Assembly (NCBI GenBank): GCA_028282885.1
Contig: JANQGX010000014.1
Location: 1-48,936 of the forward strand
Direction: 5' to 3'
DNA length: 48,936 nt
Source: SAR324 cluster bacterium
Lineage (GTDB): Bacteria; SAR324; XYD2-FULL-50-16
Within the stretch, counting starts at the first letter, position 1. Each line of letters begins with the position of its first letter. Of the stretch, positions 16,725 through 26,161 are shown piece after piece. Position numbers and translations under genes: made by a program. Below the pieces are notes generated by a model, which was not told the origin of the DNA, made no database searches, and was given only the letters and a program-made list of their open reading frames with translations.

Positions 16725-17825
16725 CTAGGTGTTGGATTTTAGTTCTTCTACGATCATATCTCCAAAAGCATCGGTACTGATAATCTTCTCCTTTTCGGCA
16801 GCCATGGAGAGATCGGGCGTTGTAAAACCTTTGGCAAACACACTCTGCATAGCCTTCCAGACGTTTTTCGACTCTTCGCCCAACCCCATTATCATATCCA
16901 GCATCATTGCTGCCGAACCTACCATGGCGTATGGATTAGCAATGTTTTGACCGGCAATGTCGGGAGCAGAACCATGGGAAGGCTCGAAATAGGACTTCTC
17001 ATCACCGATGCAAGCAGACGGCATCAATCCCAGTGACCCGAGAATTCCGCCTCCCTGGTCACTAAGGATATCACCAAACATATTTTCCATCACCATCACG
17101 TCAAACTGCCCCGGGTTTAAACAGAGTGCTGTTGAAGCTGCATCGACGAGGACATGTTTGATTTCGACTTCGGGATAATCAGGCGACAGTTCTGACAGGA
17201 TTTCATTCCAAACGATACTGGACAACAGAACATTGCTTTTGTGAATATTATGTAAAACCTTCTTTCGCTTCATCGCTGTCTCAAAGCCGACCCTCAGGAT
17301 TTTCTCGATCTGCTCCTCGTCATAGGAGAGGGACTCTTTGACCCAACGTTTGCCGGCTGAATCCGTTCCTCGCTCTTTATCACCGAAATAGAGCCCACCA
17401 ACCAACTCTCGAATCATCATAATCTCAATTCCGTCCCCAATCACCTCCTTTTTCAAGGGAGAGAAATGGGCCAAATCGGCTGGCAAAGAGACGGGTCGGA
17501 AGTTAGCATAGGTGTTGTATCGTTTTCGAATCGGCAGCAGGGCTCCTCTCTCGGGTCTTTCCCCTTCCGGTATTTTCAGGGTCTCTTCATGGCCCAGCCC
17601 GATCGTTCCCTTCAGAATAGTATCTGCATTATCACAGATTTCCAACGTTTCCGGAGGAAGCGATTTCCCGGTTTCAAAATAAGCACACGCACCGAATTTG
17701 GCGGGTATCATTTCAAATTCTACATCATTGCGAGCCTCAACAACTTTCAACACTTTCAGCGCCTGCTCCATGATTTCCGGTCCGATACCGTCACCTTCAA
17801 GAACAGCAATTTTATAATGTTTCAT
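16725..17825 (-). CDS. leuB: Isopropylmalate/isocitrate dehydrogenase-family enzyme, likely LeuB
   Basis: A beta-decarboxylating dehydrogenase that would oxidise 3-isopropylmalate with NAD to the leucine precursor. Blocks include LEGDGIGPEIM, RPERGALLPIRKRYNTYANFRPV, IMMIRELVGGLYFG, the catalytic Lys in HNIHKSNVL, MENMFGDILSDQGG, and EPSHGSAPDIAGQNIANP. The stretch GLGHEETLKIPEGERPE before the substrate loop departs from the usual LeuB LGAVGGP pattern, so substrate is inferred partly from the neighbouring leuCDA genes. It is transcribed opposite to those genes, 18 nt after a PHP gene, with GAGGA 8 nt before ATG 17825. Confidence 0.85.
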   Translation of the reverse strand: MKHYKIAVLEGDGIGPEIMEQALKVLKVVEARNDVEFEMIPAKFGACAYFETGKSLPPETLEICDNADTILKGTIGLGHEETLKIPEGERPERGALLPIRKRYNTYANFRPVSLPADLAHFSPLKKEVIGDGIEIMMIRELVGGLYFGDKERGTDSAGKRWVKESLSYDEEQIEKILRVGFETAMKRKKVLHNIHKSNVLLSSIVWNEILSELSPDYPEVEIKHVLVDAASTALCLNPGQFDVMVMENMFGDILSDQGGGILGSLGLMPSACIGDEKSYFEPSHGSAPDIAGQNIANPYAMVGSAAMMLDMIMGLGEESKNVWKAMQSVFAKGFTTPDLSMAAEKEKIISTDAFGDMIVEELKSNT

Positions 17826-17843
17826 TCAAAATCCTCTATTAAC

Positions 17844-18644
17844 TCAAATCTGTAATAATGATCTTCTAATGTCCTTTCTTTCTGCTACATAAGTTTTTGC
17901 GGCTGTTAATGATCGATTCACGATCAATTCATCCGGAAACCCAACTTCCGATAAAAGAGGTCGAATACCTTCATCACAGCCGATCTCATTGGAACAGTGT
18001 GCATCCGATGAGAGAGATATTCGACATTCATGTTTCATTGCTAGTTTCAGCATTTTTCGGATCGCTTCAAAATCGGTTTTATTAAACCGAAGGGAAGAAT
18101 TGTTTAGTTCCATCACGATTCGGGCATCTGCCGCTTTTTTGACAATCAAAGGCAAATCCGGAACATAGCCTTTATGACAGGGATGACCGATAACGTCGAT
18201 TGGTTCTTCCATGGCCATTAACAGTCTTTCGGTCAAAAAGCTGGAATCATGGGTCTGTAGCAATGAGGGAAGCGGATGAATCGAAGCGATAACAAGGTCA
18301 AACTCACCGGCTTCCTTAAGTGGGACATCAACGGCTCTATCTCCCTCCTCGAGAATATTGCACTCGATCCCTTTAAATAATACTGTTTTAAAAGTTTCAG
18401 ACGGTTGGTAACGAGAGATGAATACTTTGAAATAGGGATAATCGGGTCCGGTGATCCGATGCAGCCAAAATGACCGCTCGTCTTCCTGATTCAGCAACCA
18501 GGCGGTATTATCAATACCGGGACAATGGTCAGTAATTGCCAATCCTTCCATTCCCAAGTTGTCCGCTCTTTGCAATAGCTCTTCAATGGTATTGGTAGCG
18601 TGCTTTGAAGCCAGGGAATGACAATGAAAATCAACACAGAGCAT
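17844..18644 (-). CDS. PHP-domain phosphoesterase/hydrolase (YcdX-like)
   Basis: A metal-dependent hydrolase of the PHP superfamily, likely cytoplasmic. The four PHP metal-binding regions are visible: DFHCHSLAS at residues 5-13, ITDHCPGID near 38, ASIHPLPS and DVIGHPCHKGY in the middle, and LSSDAHCSNEIGC near 215. Length (266 aa) and order resemble YcdX-type stand-alone PHP enzymes. Histidinol-phosphatase activity is possible but unsupported. It sits 18 nt after the TPR gene and 18 nt before leuB, so a three-gene unit is likely. Confidence 0.8.
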   Translation of the reverse strand: MLCVDFHCHSLASKHATNTIEELLQRADNLGMEGLAITDHCPGIDNTAWLLNQEDERSFWLHRITGPDYPYFKVFISRYQPSETFKTVLFKGIECNILEEGDRAVDVPLKEAGEFDLVIASIHPLPSLLQTHDSSFLTERLLMAMEEPIDVIGHPCHKGYVPDLPLIVKKAADARIVMELNNSSLRFNKTDFEAIRKMLKLAMKHECRISLSSDAHCSNEIGCDEGIRPLLSEVGFPDELIVNRSLTAAKTYVAERKDIRRSLLQI

Positions 18645-18662
18645 AGTAAACTCTCTTACCGG

Positions 18663-21308
18663 TTATTGCACAGCCTGGTTTTCTTCCGCTTCCATGGCTC
18701 TCAGGATTTTCTTTTTTGTTTTTTTAAAATCATCCAAACCTCTTCGGTCTCTATCCAGAGCCCTCTCAATGGCCTTCAAGGCTTTGTCGTATTCTTTTTT
18801 CTGGTAATAGGCTTCTGCCAGCGTATCAAGATTAGCTGGGGAAGGTTGGATTTTAACAGCCCTGATAGCGAGCTCCAGGGCATCATCCAGTTTATTCATG
18901 GCCTTGTCTTCCGCCTTGAGGTACATCCAGGCCAGGTTGTTCAGGGCAATATTATCGTCGGGACTCTTTTCCAGTATCATTTTGTAAACACGTTCCGACT
19001 CCTTATATTCGCGGGCCAAATCATAGTTCAATGCCAGGCGAAGATGAAGCCACAGGTAATCTCCATCGGGATGAATTTCCAAAAAACGGTTCAAAAGACT
19101 AACAGCTTCCTTGTTCTGGCGCAATTGCTGATGGACATACGCCAGTTTGATTATAATCCAGGGATTATCCGGAGATTTTGCCAAGCTCTGTTCGAGAAAC
19201 CCTTGTGCTTTTGGATACTGATCCTCACGCATCAGTTGAATTCCCGTATAGAAGCTGTGCCAGGCTGGCAATTGATCATCAAGCGTCTTCTCAGGCAGAT
19301 CCAGCCTGGTGTTTCGCTCCCTTTTCAACGAATGATAAAAGTAGTTTAGATAGGGTAGATGAATGCTTTTTCCCTCTTCTAATTGCTTCAACCCCTGCTG
19401 CGCCTTGTCGTATTCCTTATGAATGATGTGGCTGTAAGTCAAAAATTCAAGACTGGATTTGTCGAATCCCCAATATTTGGCAGTCTGTCCGGAAAGAAAA
19501 AGATAAAGTTCGATGGTGGCAAAGCTGAAATCATCCTCATTGAGAGAGCTTTCCACGGTAGCCAGGGCCTTTTTACGATCAATATGGGTTTGAACATAGG
19601 CCAACCGGGTCAATATGCGGGTATCGCCGGGAGAATGCTTCAAAGCGTTTTGAAAAGCCGTCTCAGCTTCTACATATCTTCTCAATCCCTCCAGTATCCG
19701 ACCCTCAATCTCCTTCAACCAGTCAGCTTCGGGTCGAATCTCAACAGCTTTAATAATAGCCTGATGGGCTTCCGGCAGACGGTCCAGCTCCGTCAAAATA
19801 AGTGCCTTTTTGGCATAAGCCCAGTAATCATCGGGCATGATTTTTAGCAGTTCGTCAATCTGAATCAGCGCATCTCCCCATCGCTCTAATTCGTCCAAAG
19901 TCTCTATATAGTAGGCTCTGGCAGATGTTGAACTCGGTTTTTCGGATATCGCTTTCTCCAACACCGCAAGCGATTTGTCGTACTCTTCAGCTACTCTGTA
20001 CAGGTTCCCCAGCTTACCCAGGATGAAGGTACTGTTCGGCTCGTTTTTCAGCCCCTCTTCATAAGCCTTGGTGGTTTCACTGACGTTCCCTCTTTTCTCA
20101 AGGATATTGGCATACTCGAGAATCAGCGTTTGATTCTTATCGTCGATAGAGAATCCTTCCAGGATCACTCTCTCCGCTTCAAAAGTATCATTCTGCCTGT
20201 TATATATTCTGGCCAGGGTTTCATAGACAAATGGATCCTGGCTTTTCTGTCTTCTGGCCTTCTCCAGGAACTCTATTGCCAATTTGGCCTTTCCGGTCTG
20301 AATATAAATCTTGGACATTTGAATGATTGCCCAAGTCGAAGACGGATTCAATTTCAAGCCGGCTTCGTAGTACACGAGGGCTTCATCGAATTTTTTCTGT
20401 CCGCTCAGAATCATCGCCTTTTGAAAAAGCAGCAGATGATCCTTCGGATTCGCCTTAATGGCCCTGGTGAGAACAAGCACCGCTTTGTCATATTCCTTTT
20501 TTTCTATCAGCAGCACGGACATCCTCTGACTGATCCAGGCATTGTCGGGATATCTGGAGTAAGCATTCAGAATCTGTGTCTCCAGCTCCTTGTGCTGTTT
20601 CAAATGAATCAGGATCTCAATATAGAGCTTATTGTATTCGATCTCATTGGGAGCAAGTTCCAGAGCCTTCTTTATTGATAACTTGGCACTTTTGATCCCG
20701 GTTAGCTTTAACTCCAGTTGGGCTTTTTTATACCAGATTTGGTGCTTACCGGAATCTATTTTAATAGCCTGTTCAATCAATTCTTTTGCTTTGGCTATAG
20801 CCCCCTTCTGTTCCTCAATTTGGGCCAGGACTTTCAGAACATCAACCGGGCGATAATTCTTTTCATAGACGTAATAGAAGTCCTGCCTTGCAGATTCTAT
20901 GTAGCCTTTGGCGAGAAGGAAATTAGCTCTGACCGCGATCAGACCGATGTTATCCGGATTTCGTTCGATCTGTTCGGAAAAGTAATCCAGGGCTTTTTGA
21001 TCACCATCTTTCAGACTGATAATGGAAGCTTTCATCAGATGAAGCTTGGGGATGTCGGGATGCCCAACCAAAACCTTGTCAACCTCCTCGAGAGCAGCTT
21101 CATACTCTCGACTCTTAACCAGCCTGTTGATCAGTTCAAGATCATCAACTACCTGTTTTTCGAATGTTTCTGAAAATGTAATCTCTTTGAAAGAGGAATC
21201 CCCGAGCAGGATCACTGGTAGAGAAACTAGAGTTGCAAACAAGAGGAGTATCAGGAAAAGCCTGGATGGTCTGGAGGAAGAGATCATATTTGATGGTATT
21301 GGGATCAT
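18663..21308 (-). CDS. Large TPR protein with N-terminal membrane anchor or signal
   Basis: An 881-aa protein made almost entirely of tetratricopeptide repeats, presumably a scaffold for protein-protein contacts. A hydrophobic segment at about residues 17-35 (LFLILLLFATLVSLPVILL) is a signal peptide or anchor, so the repeats probably lie in the periplasm. Repeat-like helical pairs run from about residue 55 to 860 with typical spacing (KALDYFSEQIERNPDN, KAVLVLTRAIKANPKD, EALVYYEAGLKLNPSS, KALKAIERALD). An irregular region lies around 580-690. No ribosome site supports either ATG 21308 or the in-frame ATG 21287. It starts a TPR-PHP-leuB unit, with a 189-bp gap upstream. The partner is unknown. 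Confidence 0.8.
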   Translation of the reverse strand: MIPIPSNMISSSRPSRLFLILLLFATLVSLPVILLGDSSFKEITFSETFEKQVVDDLELINRLVKSREYEAALEEVDKVLVGHPDIPKLHLMKASIISLKDGDQKALDYFSEQIERNPDNIGLIAVRANFLLAKGYIESARQDFYYVYEKNYRPVDVLKVLAQIEEQKGAIAKAKELIEQAIKIDSGKHQIWYKKAQLELKLTGIKSAKLSIKKALELAPNEIEYNKLYIEILIHLKQHKELETQILNAYSRYPDNAWISQRMSVLLIEKKEYDKAVLVLTRAIKANPKDHLLLFQKAMILSGQKKFDEALVYYEAGLKLNPSSTWAIIQMSKIYIQTGKAKLAIEFLEKARRQKSQDPFVYETLARIYNRQNDTFEAERVILEGFSIDDKNQTLILEYANILEKRGNVSETTKAYEEGLKNEPNSTFILGKLGNLYRVAEEYDKSLAVLEKAISEKPSSTSARAYYIETLDELERWGDALIQIDELLKIMPDDYWAYAKKALILTELDRLPEAHQAIIKAVEIRPEADWLKEIEGRILEGLRRYVEAETAFQNALKHSPGDTRILTRLAYVQTHIDRKKALATVESSLNEDDFSFATIELYLFLSGQTAKYWGFDKSSLEFLTYSHIIHKEYDKAQQGLKQLEEGKSIHLPYLNYFYHSLKRERNTRLDLPEKTLDDQLPAWHSFYTGIQLMREDQYPKAQGFLEQSLAKSPDNPWIIIKLAYVHQQLRQNKEAVSLLNRFLEIHPDGDYLWLHLRLALNYDLAREYKESERVYKMILEKSPDDNIALNNLAWMYLKAEDKAMNKLDDALELAIRAVKIQPSPANLDTLAEAYYQKKEYDKALKAIERALDRDRRGLDDFKKTKKKILRAMEAEENQAVQ

Positions 21309-21497
21309 TGGTTATCTGATCGATAGTGATTTATAAATTCGATATTTCACAAAAAACAGATCATTCATTTTAGCGTAACATGGGGAAATAATATAATCTA
21401 CAATCAGCAAACCTGCCTGAAATTATTGATGGTTTCATCTTATCCTGCAACAACGGCACGGAATAGATATCCACGAACTCTCAAAATGAACAGGAAA

Positions 21498-22433
21498 TCA
21501 AAAGATGCTGCCGTAGGTTATTGAATAGTCGATCACCTGGCCGGATCTATTGCGAGTCAGTTCAGCCCGATCAATCCAAAGTAGATCAACCAGTGGCATT
21601 AACTCAGAGATAGTGACTTTGGAGACTTCGTTTTGCACCTCAACCGTCATGACCGGATTTTTAAAACCGAATAAAAACAGGTTTCTGATAGAGGGGCTAA
21701 GAAGTGCATTTTGAATTGCATCATCGTGTAGATTTGCTTCGGGCTCTTCTATTTTCCCACGAAATCCCTGAACGAAATGATACCTTCCGGTTTTATAGAC
21801 ACCGTCGATCGAACCGACAACATTCCATTCCGTCATCAGCAGATCCGAAGCTGCAATCCGAATTGGCTGTGCTTCCCGAAGTTCAGAAGTCAGATTGCCT
21901 CTGGCACGATTTTGAATAACGGCAGATTGGACAAAGAGCAGGACCAGGACAATCAGCGAGATACGGCTGATTGTCACGGCTGAGAAATCCGACCATTTTT
22001 TTGTTCCCCAGAGAAGCAATGCGACTATCGTGGGAACAAAAAATCCCGAGTTCATCAGTCCGATATTGATACTATAGTTGGATATCGGCGAGAAAAAAGC
22101 CAGGTGTTCAGTCGAGATAAGCCCAAAAAACAAATAACAGGTGAAACCTGCCAGTGGGAGCAGATATCTCAAAGATCGGCGCACATCCCTATGCGAGACC
22201 CAATGCAGCAAAGCCAACACCCCCCAAAAAATCCCCTGGTACAAATAGCTGTGAAAAATCAGTTTCCCTGAAAAAAACCAGAAATCTCCCAGAATCAGGC
22301 GAATCACATAGTCACCCAGCGGAAGCAACACACCGACATAAATCAACATCCGAGAAAACCGGGTAATCTTCAAGCGTGATTCTGTCAGTTTGAAAAAATG
22401 AATGAGTGTCAGCAAACAGATCAGTGAATTCAT
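21498..22433 (-). CDS. Multi-pass membrane protein, possibly YdjM/DUF457-like
   Basis: I do not firmly recognise this 311-aa protein. The first 180 residues hold about five or six hydrophobic segments (for example MLIYVGVLLPLGDYVIRLI, GIFWGVLALLHW, YLLPLAGFTCYLFFGL, GFFVPTIVALLLW, ISLIVLVLLFVQSAV). The last 130 are soluble, including TEWNVVGSIDGVYKTGRYHF. The Asp in LPLGDY, a later FHS, and the W..V.....Y tail pattern faintly recall membrane-associated putative metal-dependent hydrolases of the DUF457/YdjM group, but the usual HR..THS motif is not intact. It starts 12 nt after the transketolase stop, so the two are likely co-transcribed. Confidence 0.6.
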   Translation of the reverse strand: MNSLICLLTLIHFFKLTESRLKITRFSRMLIYVGVLLPLGDYVIRLILGDFWFFSGKLIFHSYLYQGIFWGVLALLHWVSHRDVRRSLRYLLPLAGFTCYLFFGLISTEHLAFFSPISNYSINIGLMNSGFFVPTIVALLLWGTKKWSDFSAVTISRISLIVLVLLFVQSAVIQNRARGNLTSELREAQPIRIAASDLLMTEWNVVGSIDGVYKTGRYHFVQGFRGKIEEPEANLHDDAIQNALLSPSIRNLFLFGFKNPVMTVEVQNEVSKVTISELMPLVDLLWIDRAELTRNRSGQVIDYSITYGSIF

Positions 22434-22445
22434 TTTTACCCGGAT

Positions 22446-24464
22446 CTAAATCACTTTTCTCGCGGCTTCCAAAACCGCTTCCAGGGTAATTCCAAATTCC
22501 CGGAAGAGCACTCCTCCAGGTGCTGATGCGCCAAATCCACTCATTCCCACGAACTCTCCTTTTTCTCCCAGGTATCCTTCCCAACCTCTCTTTAGTCCGG
22601 CTTCAATCACAACCCTTGCTTTAAGGTCTGGAGGAACAACAGTGTTTTGATAGTCGGCAGACTGTTTTTCAAACAATTCAACACAAGGCATGCTGACCAC
22701 CTGAACCTTTACACCCTCACCGGAAAGTTTCTCATATGCTTCCAATGCCAGACTTACTTCTGATCCAGTGGCGATCAATATTAGCTCGGGCTGATCATCC
22801 TTAATCAGAACATATCCTCCCTTGGACAGATCACCGGCTGATCCGAACTTGTCCTGATCAAGTACCGGCAGCCCCTGGCGAGTTAGGCTGATGGCAACCG
22901 GACCCTGTTTGTAATTCAGGGCAAATCGCCATGCTTCCGCTGTTTCATATGCATCGGCGGGCCGAATCGAAATCAGCCCGGGTAATGCTCTTAAATAGGA
23001 AACCTGTTCAACAGGTTGATGAGTTGGTCCGTCCTCGCCCAATCCGATGCTGTCGTGGGTAAAAACAAAAAGACTGGGATACCCGGACAGTGAAGCGACA
23101 CGAATGGCCGGCAACATATAATCCGCAAAACAGAGGAAAGTTGCGCCATAGGCTCTCACCATACCATTCAATGCCAATCCATTCAGGATTGCCCCCATGG
23201 CATGTTCCCTGACACCAAAATGCAGATACCTCCCACCCGGATTATCCTTTTGAAAAACCTCAGCCTGGGAGAAGCGGGTGTTGTTGGAAGGAGTCAAATC
23301 AGCCGATCCGCCCATTACCAGGGGAAGATGAGGCATAACACCCTCCAAAACCATCCCGGATGCTTTTCTGGTAGCGATTGACTTTCCCGCCTCAAATGAG
23401 GGCAGATGTTTTTCCCATTCTTCTGAAATCTTACCTGATAGTGCTGACTCCAATTGGGACCCCAATTCCGGGTATTCATTCCTATACTTCTCTGTCAGTG
23501 TCTTCCAGTCTTTCTGGGCCTGCTTTCCTTTTTCCATTATGCCGTTAAAGACTTCCCTGACTTCACCAGGTACATAAAAAGATTCAGTGAAATCCCACCC
23601 CAACTCTTTTTTGGCAAGCGCGAGCTCTTCTTCGCCCAGTGGTGATCCGTGAACTCCCGAGGTATCCTGTTTGTTCGGGCTGCCATAACCGATAATTGAC
23701 TGAAATTTAACCAGGGACGGGCGACCGGTTTCTGCCTTTGCCTTGTCAATTGCCTTGTTAAAAGCTTCCAGATCATGCCCATCGCCCGGTATATCCTGGA
23801 CATGCCAGCCATAAGCTTCAAATCGCTTGGCAACATCCTCCGTAAACGAAATGTCGGTTCTGCCATCAATAGTGATTCGATTGTCATCATAGATAACAAT
23901 CAAACTTCCAAGGCCGAGGTGACCGGCTAATGAGCACGCTTCGGAGGCAATCCCTTCCTGCAGACACCCATCACCAGCTAAAACATAAATCTTGTGATCA
24001 ATAATCGGAAAGGAAGGTTTATTAAAATAGTCAGATAAAAACTTCTCTGCAATCGCCATCCCGACGGCATTGGATATCCCCTGTCCGAGTGGACCGGTTG
24101 TCGCTTCTACTCCTTCAGTATGACCATATTCAGGATGTCCGGGAGTTTTGCTGCCCCATTGACGAAAGTTCTTAATGTCATCAAGGGAAACCTTGTATCC
24201 CGACAGGTGAAGAATACTATAGAGCAAGGCACTACCGTGACCTGCAGAAAGTACAAATCGATCTCTGTTCGCCCATTCGGGATTGGCCGAGTTGAACTTT
24301 AAATGATTGGTAAAAAGACTGAAGACCGCAGGCGCCATCCCCATAGGAAGTCCGGGATGACCTGAGTTGGCTTTCTGGATTGCCTCAACGGAGAGGAACC
24401 GGATAGTATTGATACACAGCTTATCTAAGTCTTTAAGATCATTGTATTTCTGACTTGTTGGCAT
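22446..24464 (-). CDS. tkt: Transketolase
   Basis: A thiamine-diphosphate enzyme moving two-carbon units between sugar phosphates in the pentose phosphate pathway. The N-terminal domain has NSGHPGLPMGMAP and the ThDP/Mg motif AGDGCLQEGIASEACS ending at DDNRITIDG. The Pyr domain has GVREHAMGAILNGLAL, and FTHDSIGLGEDGPTHQPVEQ carries substrate-binding histidines. The C-terminal domain reads LIATGSEVSLALEA. ATG 24464 is chosen over an upstream ATG (24494) because GGAG sits 6-7 nt before it. About 672 aa, normal for bacterial transketolase. A membrane-protein gene follows after 12 nt. Confidence 0.95.
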   Translation of the reverse strand: MPTSQKYNDLKDLDKLCINTIRFLSVEAIQKANSGHPGLPMGMAPAVFSLFTNHLKFNSANPEWANRDRFVLSAGHGSALLYSILHLSGYKVSLDDIKNFRQWGSKTPGHPEYGHTEGVEATTGPLGQGISNAVGMAIAEKFLSDYFNKPSFPIIDHKIYVLAGDGCLQEGIASEACSLAGHLGLGSLIVIYDDNRITIDGRTDISFTEDVAKRFEAYGWHVQDIPGDGHDLEAFNKAIDKAKAETGRPSLVKFQSIIGYGSPNKQDTSGVHGSPLGEEELALAKKELGWDFTESFYVPGEVREVFNGIMEKGKQAQKDWKTLTEKYRNEYPELGSQLESALSGKISEEWEKHLPSFEAGKSIATRKASGMVLEGVMPHLPLVMGGSADLTPSNNTRFSQAEVFQKDNPGGRYLHFGVREHAMGAILNGLALNGMVRAYGATFLCFADYMLPAIRVASLSGYPSLFVFTHDSIGLGEDGPTHQPVEQVSYLRALPGLISIRPADAYETAEAWRFALNYKQGPVAISLTRQGLPVLDQDKFGSAGDLSKGGYVLIKDDQPELILIATGSEVSLALEAYEKLSGEGVKVQVVSMPCVELFEKQSADYQNTVVPPDLKARVVIEAGLKRGWEGYLGEKGEFVGMSGFGASAPGGVLFREFGITLEAVLEAARKVI

Positions 24465-24861
24465 GCTTGCTCCAATATTACGGGTTATCAGCATATGTGC
24501 AACAACCCTTCAAAAGGGGTGAAATCCATACGCCTAAGCGTTCTTTATGCTTATAACTCTAATTTGTTTACCGAATATTTATCAAGGTATTTTTTGTCGG
24601 AAACCATGCCATCCCGCACGAATTGAACGATTTTAGGATTGGTTCCATATATCCGAATTCTATTTTTCAGCATCAGGTATCAGACTATTGAATGTAAAAC
24701 TTTTGTAAACGGTTCTGCTTGAACTTTGATTTGATGATTCATTACCTGTATAAAGATAAATTACGCTGTCTGTTTGAACAGAAAGGAAGCGCTTTAGATG
24801 CGCGTTCCCGGATACTTAAGTCTGCCTGCAAGGGCATAAGAATGAAACTGGCCAACCTGAT
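24465..24861. other. Divergent promoter region between tkt and the NMO-like gene
   Basis: No gene is supported. On the minus strand, TTGATA (24585-24580) and TAGAGT (24561-24556) with an 18-bp spacer could be a tkt promoter. A small hairpin CCCTT-CAA-AAGGG (24506-24518) would fall in the tkt 5' untranslated region. On the plus strand TATAAA (24749-24754) with TTGATT (24727-24732) 16 bp upstream is a weak candidate for the NMO-like gene. No known riboswitch consensus was seen. Confidence 0.3.
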
Positions 24862-26109
24862 ATGAAAAGACTGGATGATACCCGGTTAATGCTGGGGGGG
24901 AAAGAATATATTCCCATTATGATCGGCGGAATGGGAGTTGATATTTCAAAACCGGAGCTGGTGCTTGAAGGTGCCAGACTGGGTGGTATTGCCCACTTGT
25001 CTGACGCCCTGATATGTGCTGTCTCGGATCGCCACTATAAAACGGATTTTGTCAAACAACGCTTTCGCAAATATCGAGAGATGGCGCATGAGGAGAACAA
25101 ATCTTTTGCCCAGTTCGACTTGGAAGCGGTTCGGGAAGCAACCCGTCTGCTCGTCGCCAACACAATGGATCAAAAGAAGGGTGAGGGAGCTGTTTTCATC
25201 AATCTTATGGAGAAACTGACCATGAACAATCCCAGGGAAACGCTCAGAGCGAGACTGCTGGGGTCCCTGGATGGCGGTGTGGAAGGTATATCCCTGGGTG
25301 CCGGTCTTCATTTGGGTTCATTGGAGTTGATAAAGGATCATCCACGCTTTCGTGATGTGCAAATCGGTATCATTGTCTCTTCAGTCAGAGCACTGAAATT
25401 GTTTCTCAAAAGAACAATGAAGGTGAATCGCCCTCCAGACTACGTGGTTGTGGAAGGACCTTTGGCAGGGGGTCACCTGGGCTTCGGAATTGAGGATTGG
25501 CAACAATACGATCTAAAGACCATCATGCAGGAGGTGATAGACTTTTTGAAAGAGCAGGATTTTAACATACCGGTGATTCCCGCCGGTGGAATATTTACCG
25601 GCGGTGAAGGATTGGAGTTCATCCGAATGGGCGCATCCGCAATCCAGGTGGCAACTCGATTCACTGTTGCTGAGGAGAGTGGTCTGCCGGAGAAAACGAA
25701 ACAGGCTTATTTCAAGGCCGAAGAACAGGACATTGAAATCAATCTTATTTCTCCCACCGGTTATCCGATGCGGATGCTCAAGCAGAGCCCTTGCATAGGC
25801 GGAGGAATCAAGCCCAATTGTGAGTCCATGGGCTACGTTCTGGATAGAAGTGGTAATTGCCCTTATGTTCAGGCATACAAGGAGGCGGAGACTCTAAATC
25901 AGGAAAAGGTAAGTATAAAAGAAAAAACCTGTCTCTGCACCCAGATGAGAGGGCATAACACCTGGACCTGTGGTCAGAAAGCCTATCGTTTGAAAGAGAC
26001 CACAAATGTGTTGGCGGATGGGAGCTATCAAGTTCCAAAAGTCGAAGATGTTTTCAACGATTATCGATTTAGTGAAGGAAACATGATCAACCTGCCAAAA
26101 CCGGATTAA
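24862..26109 (+). CDS. Nitronate monooxygenase-family flavoprotein with Cys-rich C-terminus
   Basis: An FMN-dependent TIM-barrel enzyme of the nitronate monooxygenase/2-nitropropane dioxygenase family. Key phrases are IGGMGVDISKPELV, VVVEGPLAGGHLGFG, and IPVIPAGGIFTGGEGLEFIRMGASAIQVATRF (phosphate-binding region). After the barrel (about residue 300) six cysteines appear in about 90 residues (SPC, PNC, GNC, KTCLC, WTCG), possibly a metal or Fe-S site as in some longer members of this family. A seven-G run lies in codons 11-13 (24894-24900). Physiological substrate is not evident. It converges on yicC, with an 8-bp inverted repeat in the gap. Confidence 0.8.
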   Translation: MKRLDDTRLMLGGKEYIPIMIGGMGVDISKPELVLEGARLGGIAHLSDALICAVSDRHYKTDFVKQRFRKYREMAHEENKSFAQFDLEAVREATRLLVANTMDQKKGEGAVFINLMEKLTMNNPRETLRARLLGSLDGGVEGISLGAGLHLGSLELIKDHPRFRDVQIGIIVSSVRALKLFLKRTMKVNRPPDYVVVEGPLAGGHLGFGIEDWQQYDLKTIMQEVIDFLKEQDFNIPVIPAGGIFTGGEGLEFIRMGASAIQVATRFTVAEESGLPEKTKQAYFKAEEQDIEINLISPTGYPMRMLKQSPCIGGGIKPNCESMGYVLDRSGNCPYVQAYKEAETLNQEKVSIKEKTCLCTQMRGHNTWTCGQKAYRLKETTNVLADGSYQVPKVEDVFNDYRFSEGNMINLPKPD

Positions 26110-26124
26110 GGGCCAATCACTTTG

Positions 26125-26160
26125 ACCCGATGCACTCAATTTTTCCTGTAGTCATCGGGT
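26125..26160. terminator. Convergent inverted repeat, possible bidirectional terminator
   Basis: Perfect arms ACCCGATG (26125-26132) and CATCGGGT (26153-26160) with a 20-nt loop fill the 52-bp gap between the ends of the NMO-like gene and yicC. No strong U tract follows on either strand, so any terminator function would be atypical. Confidence 0.4.
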
Positions 26161-26161
26161 A

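Noticed and set aside
18618..19349. Long plus-strand frame antisense to the TPR gene
   Set aside because: It lies opposite a clearly coding TPR repeat gene, has no recognisable family and no ribosome site; it is a codon-bias shadow.
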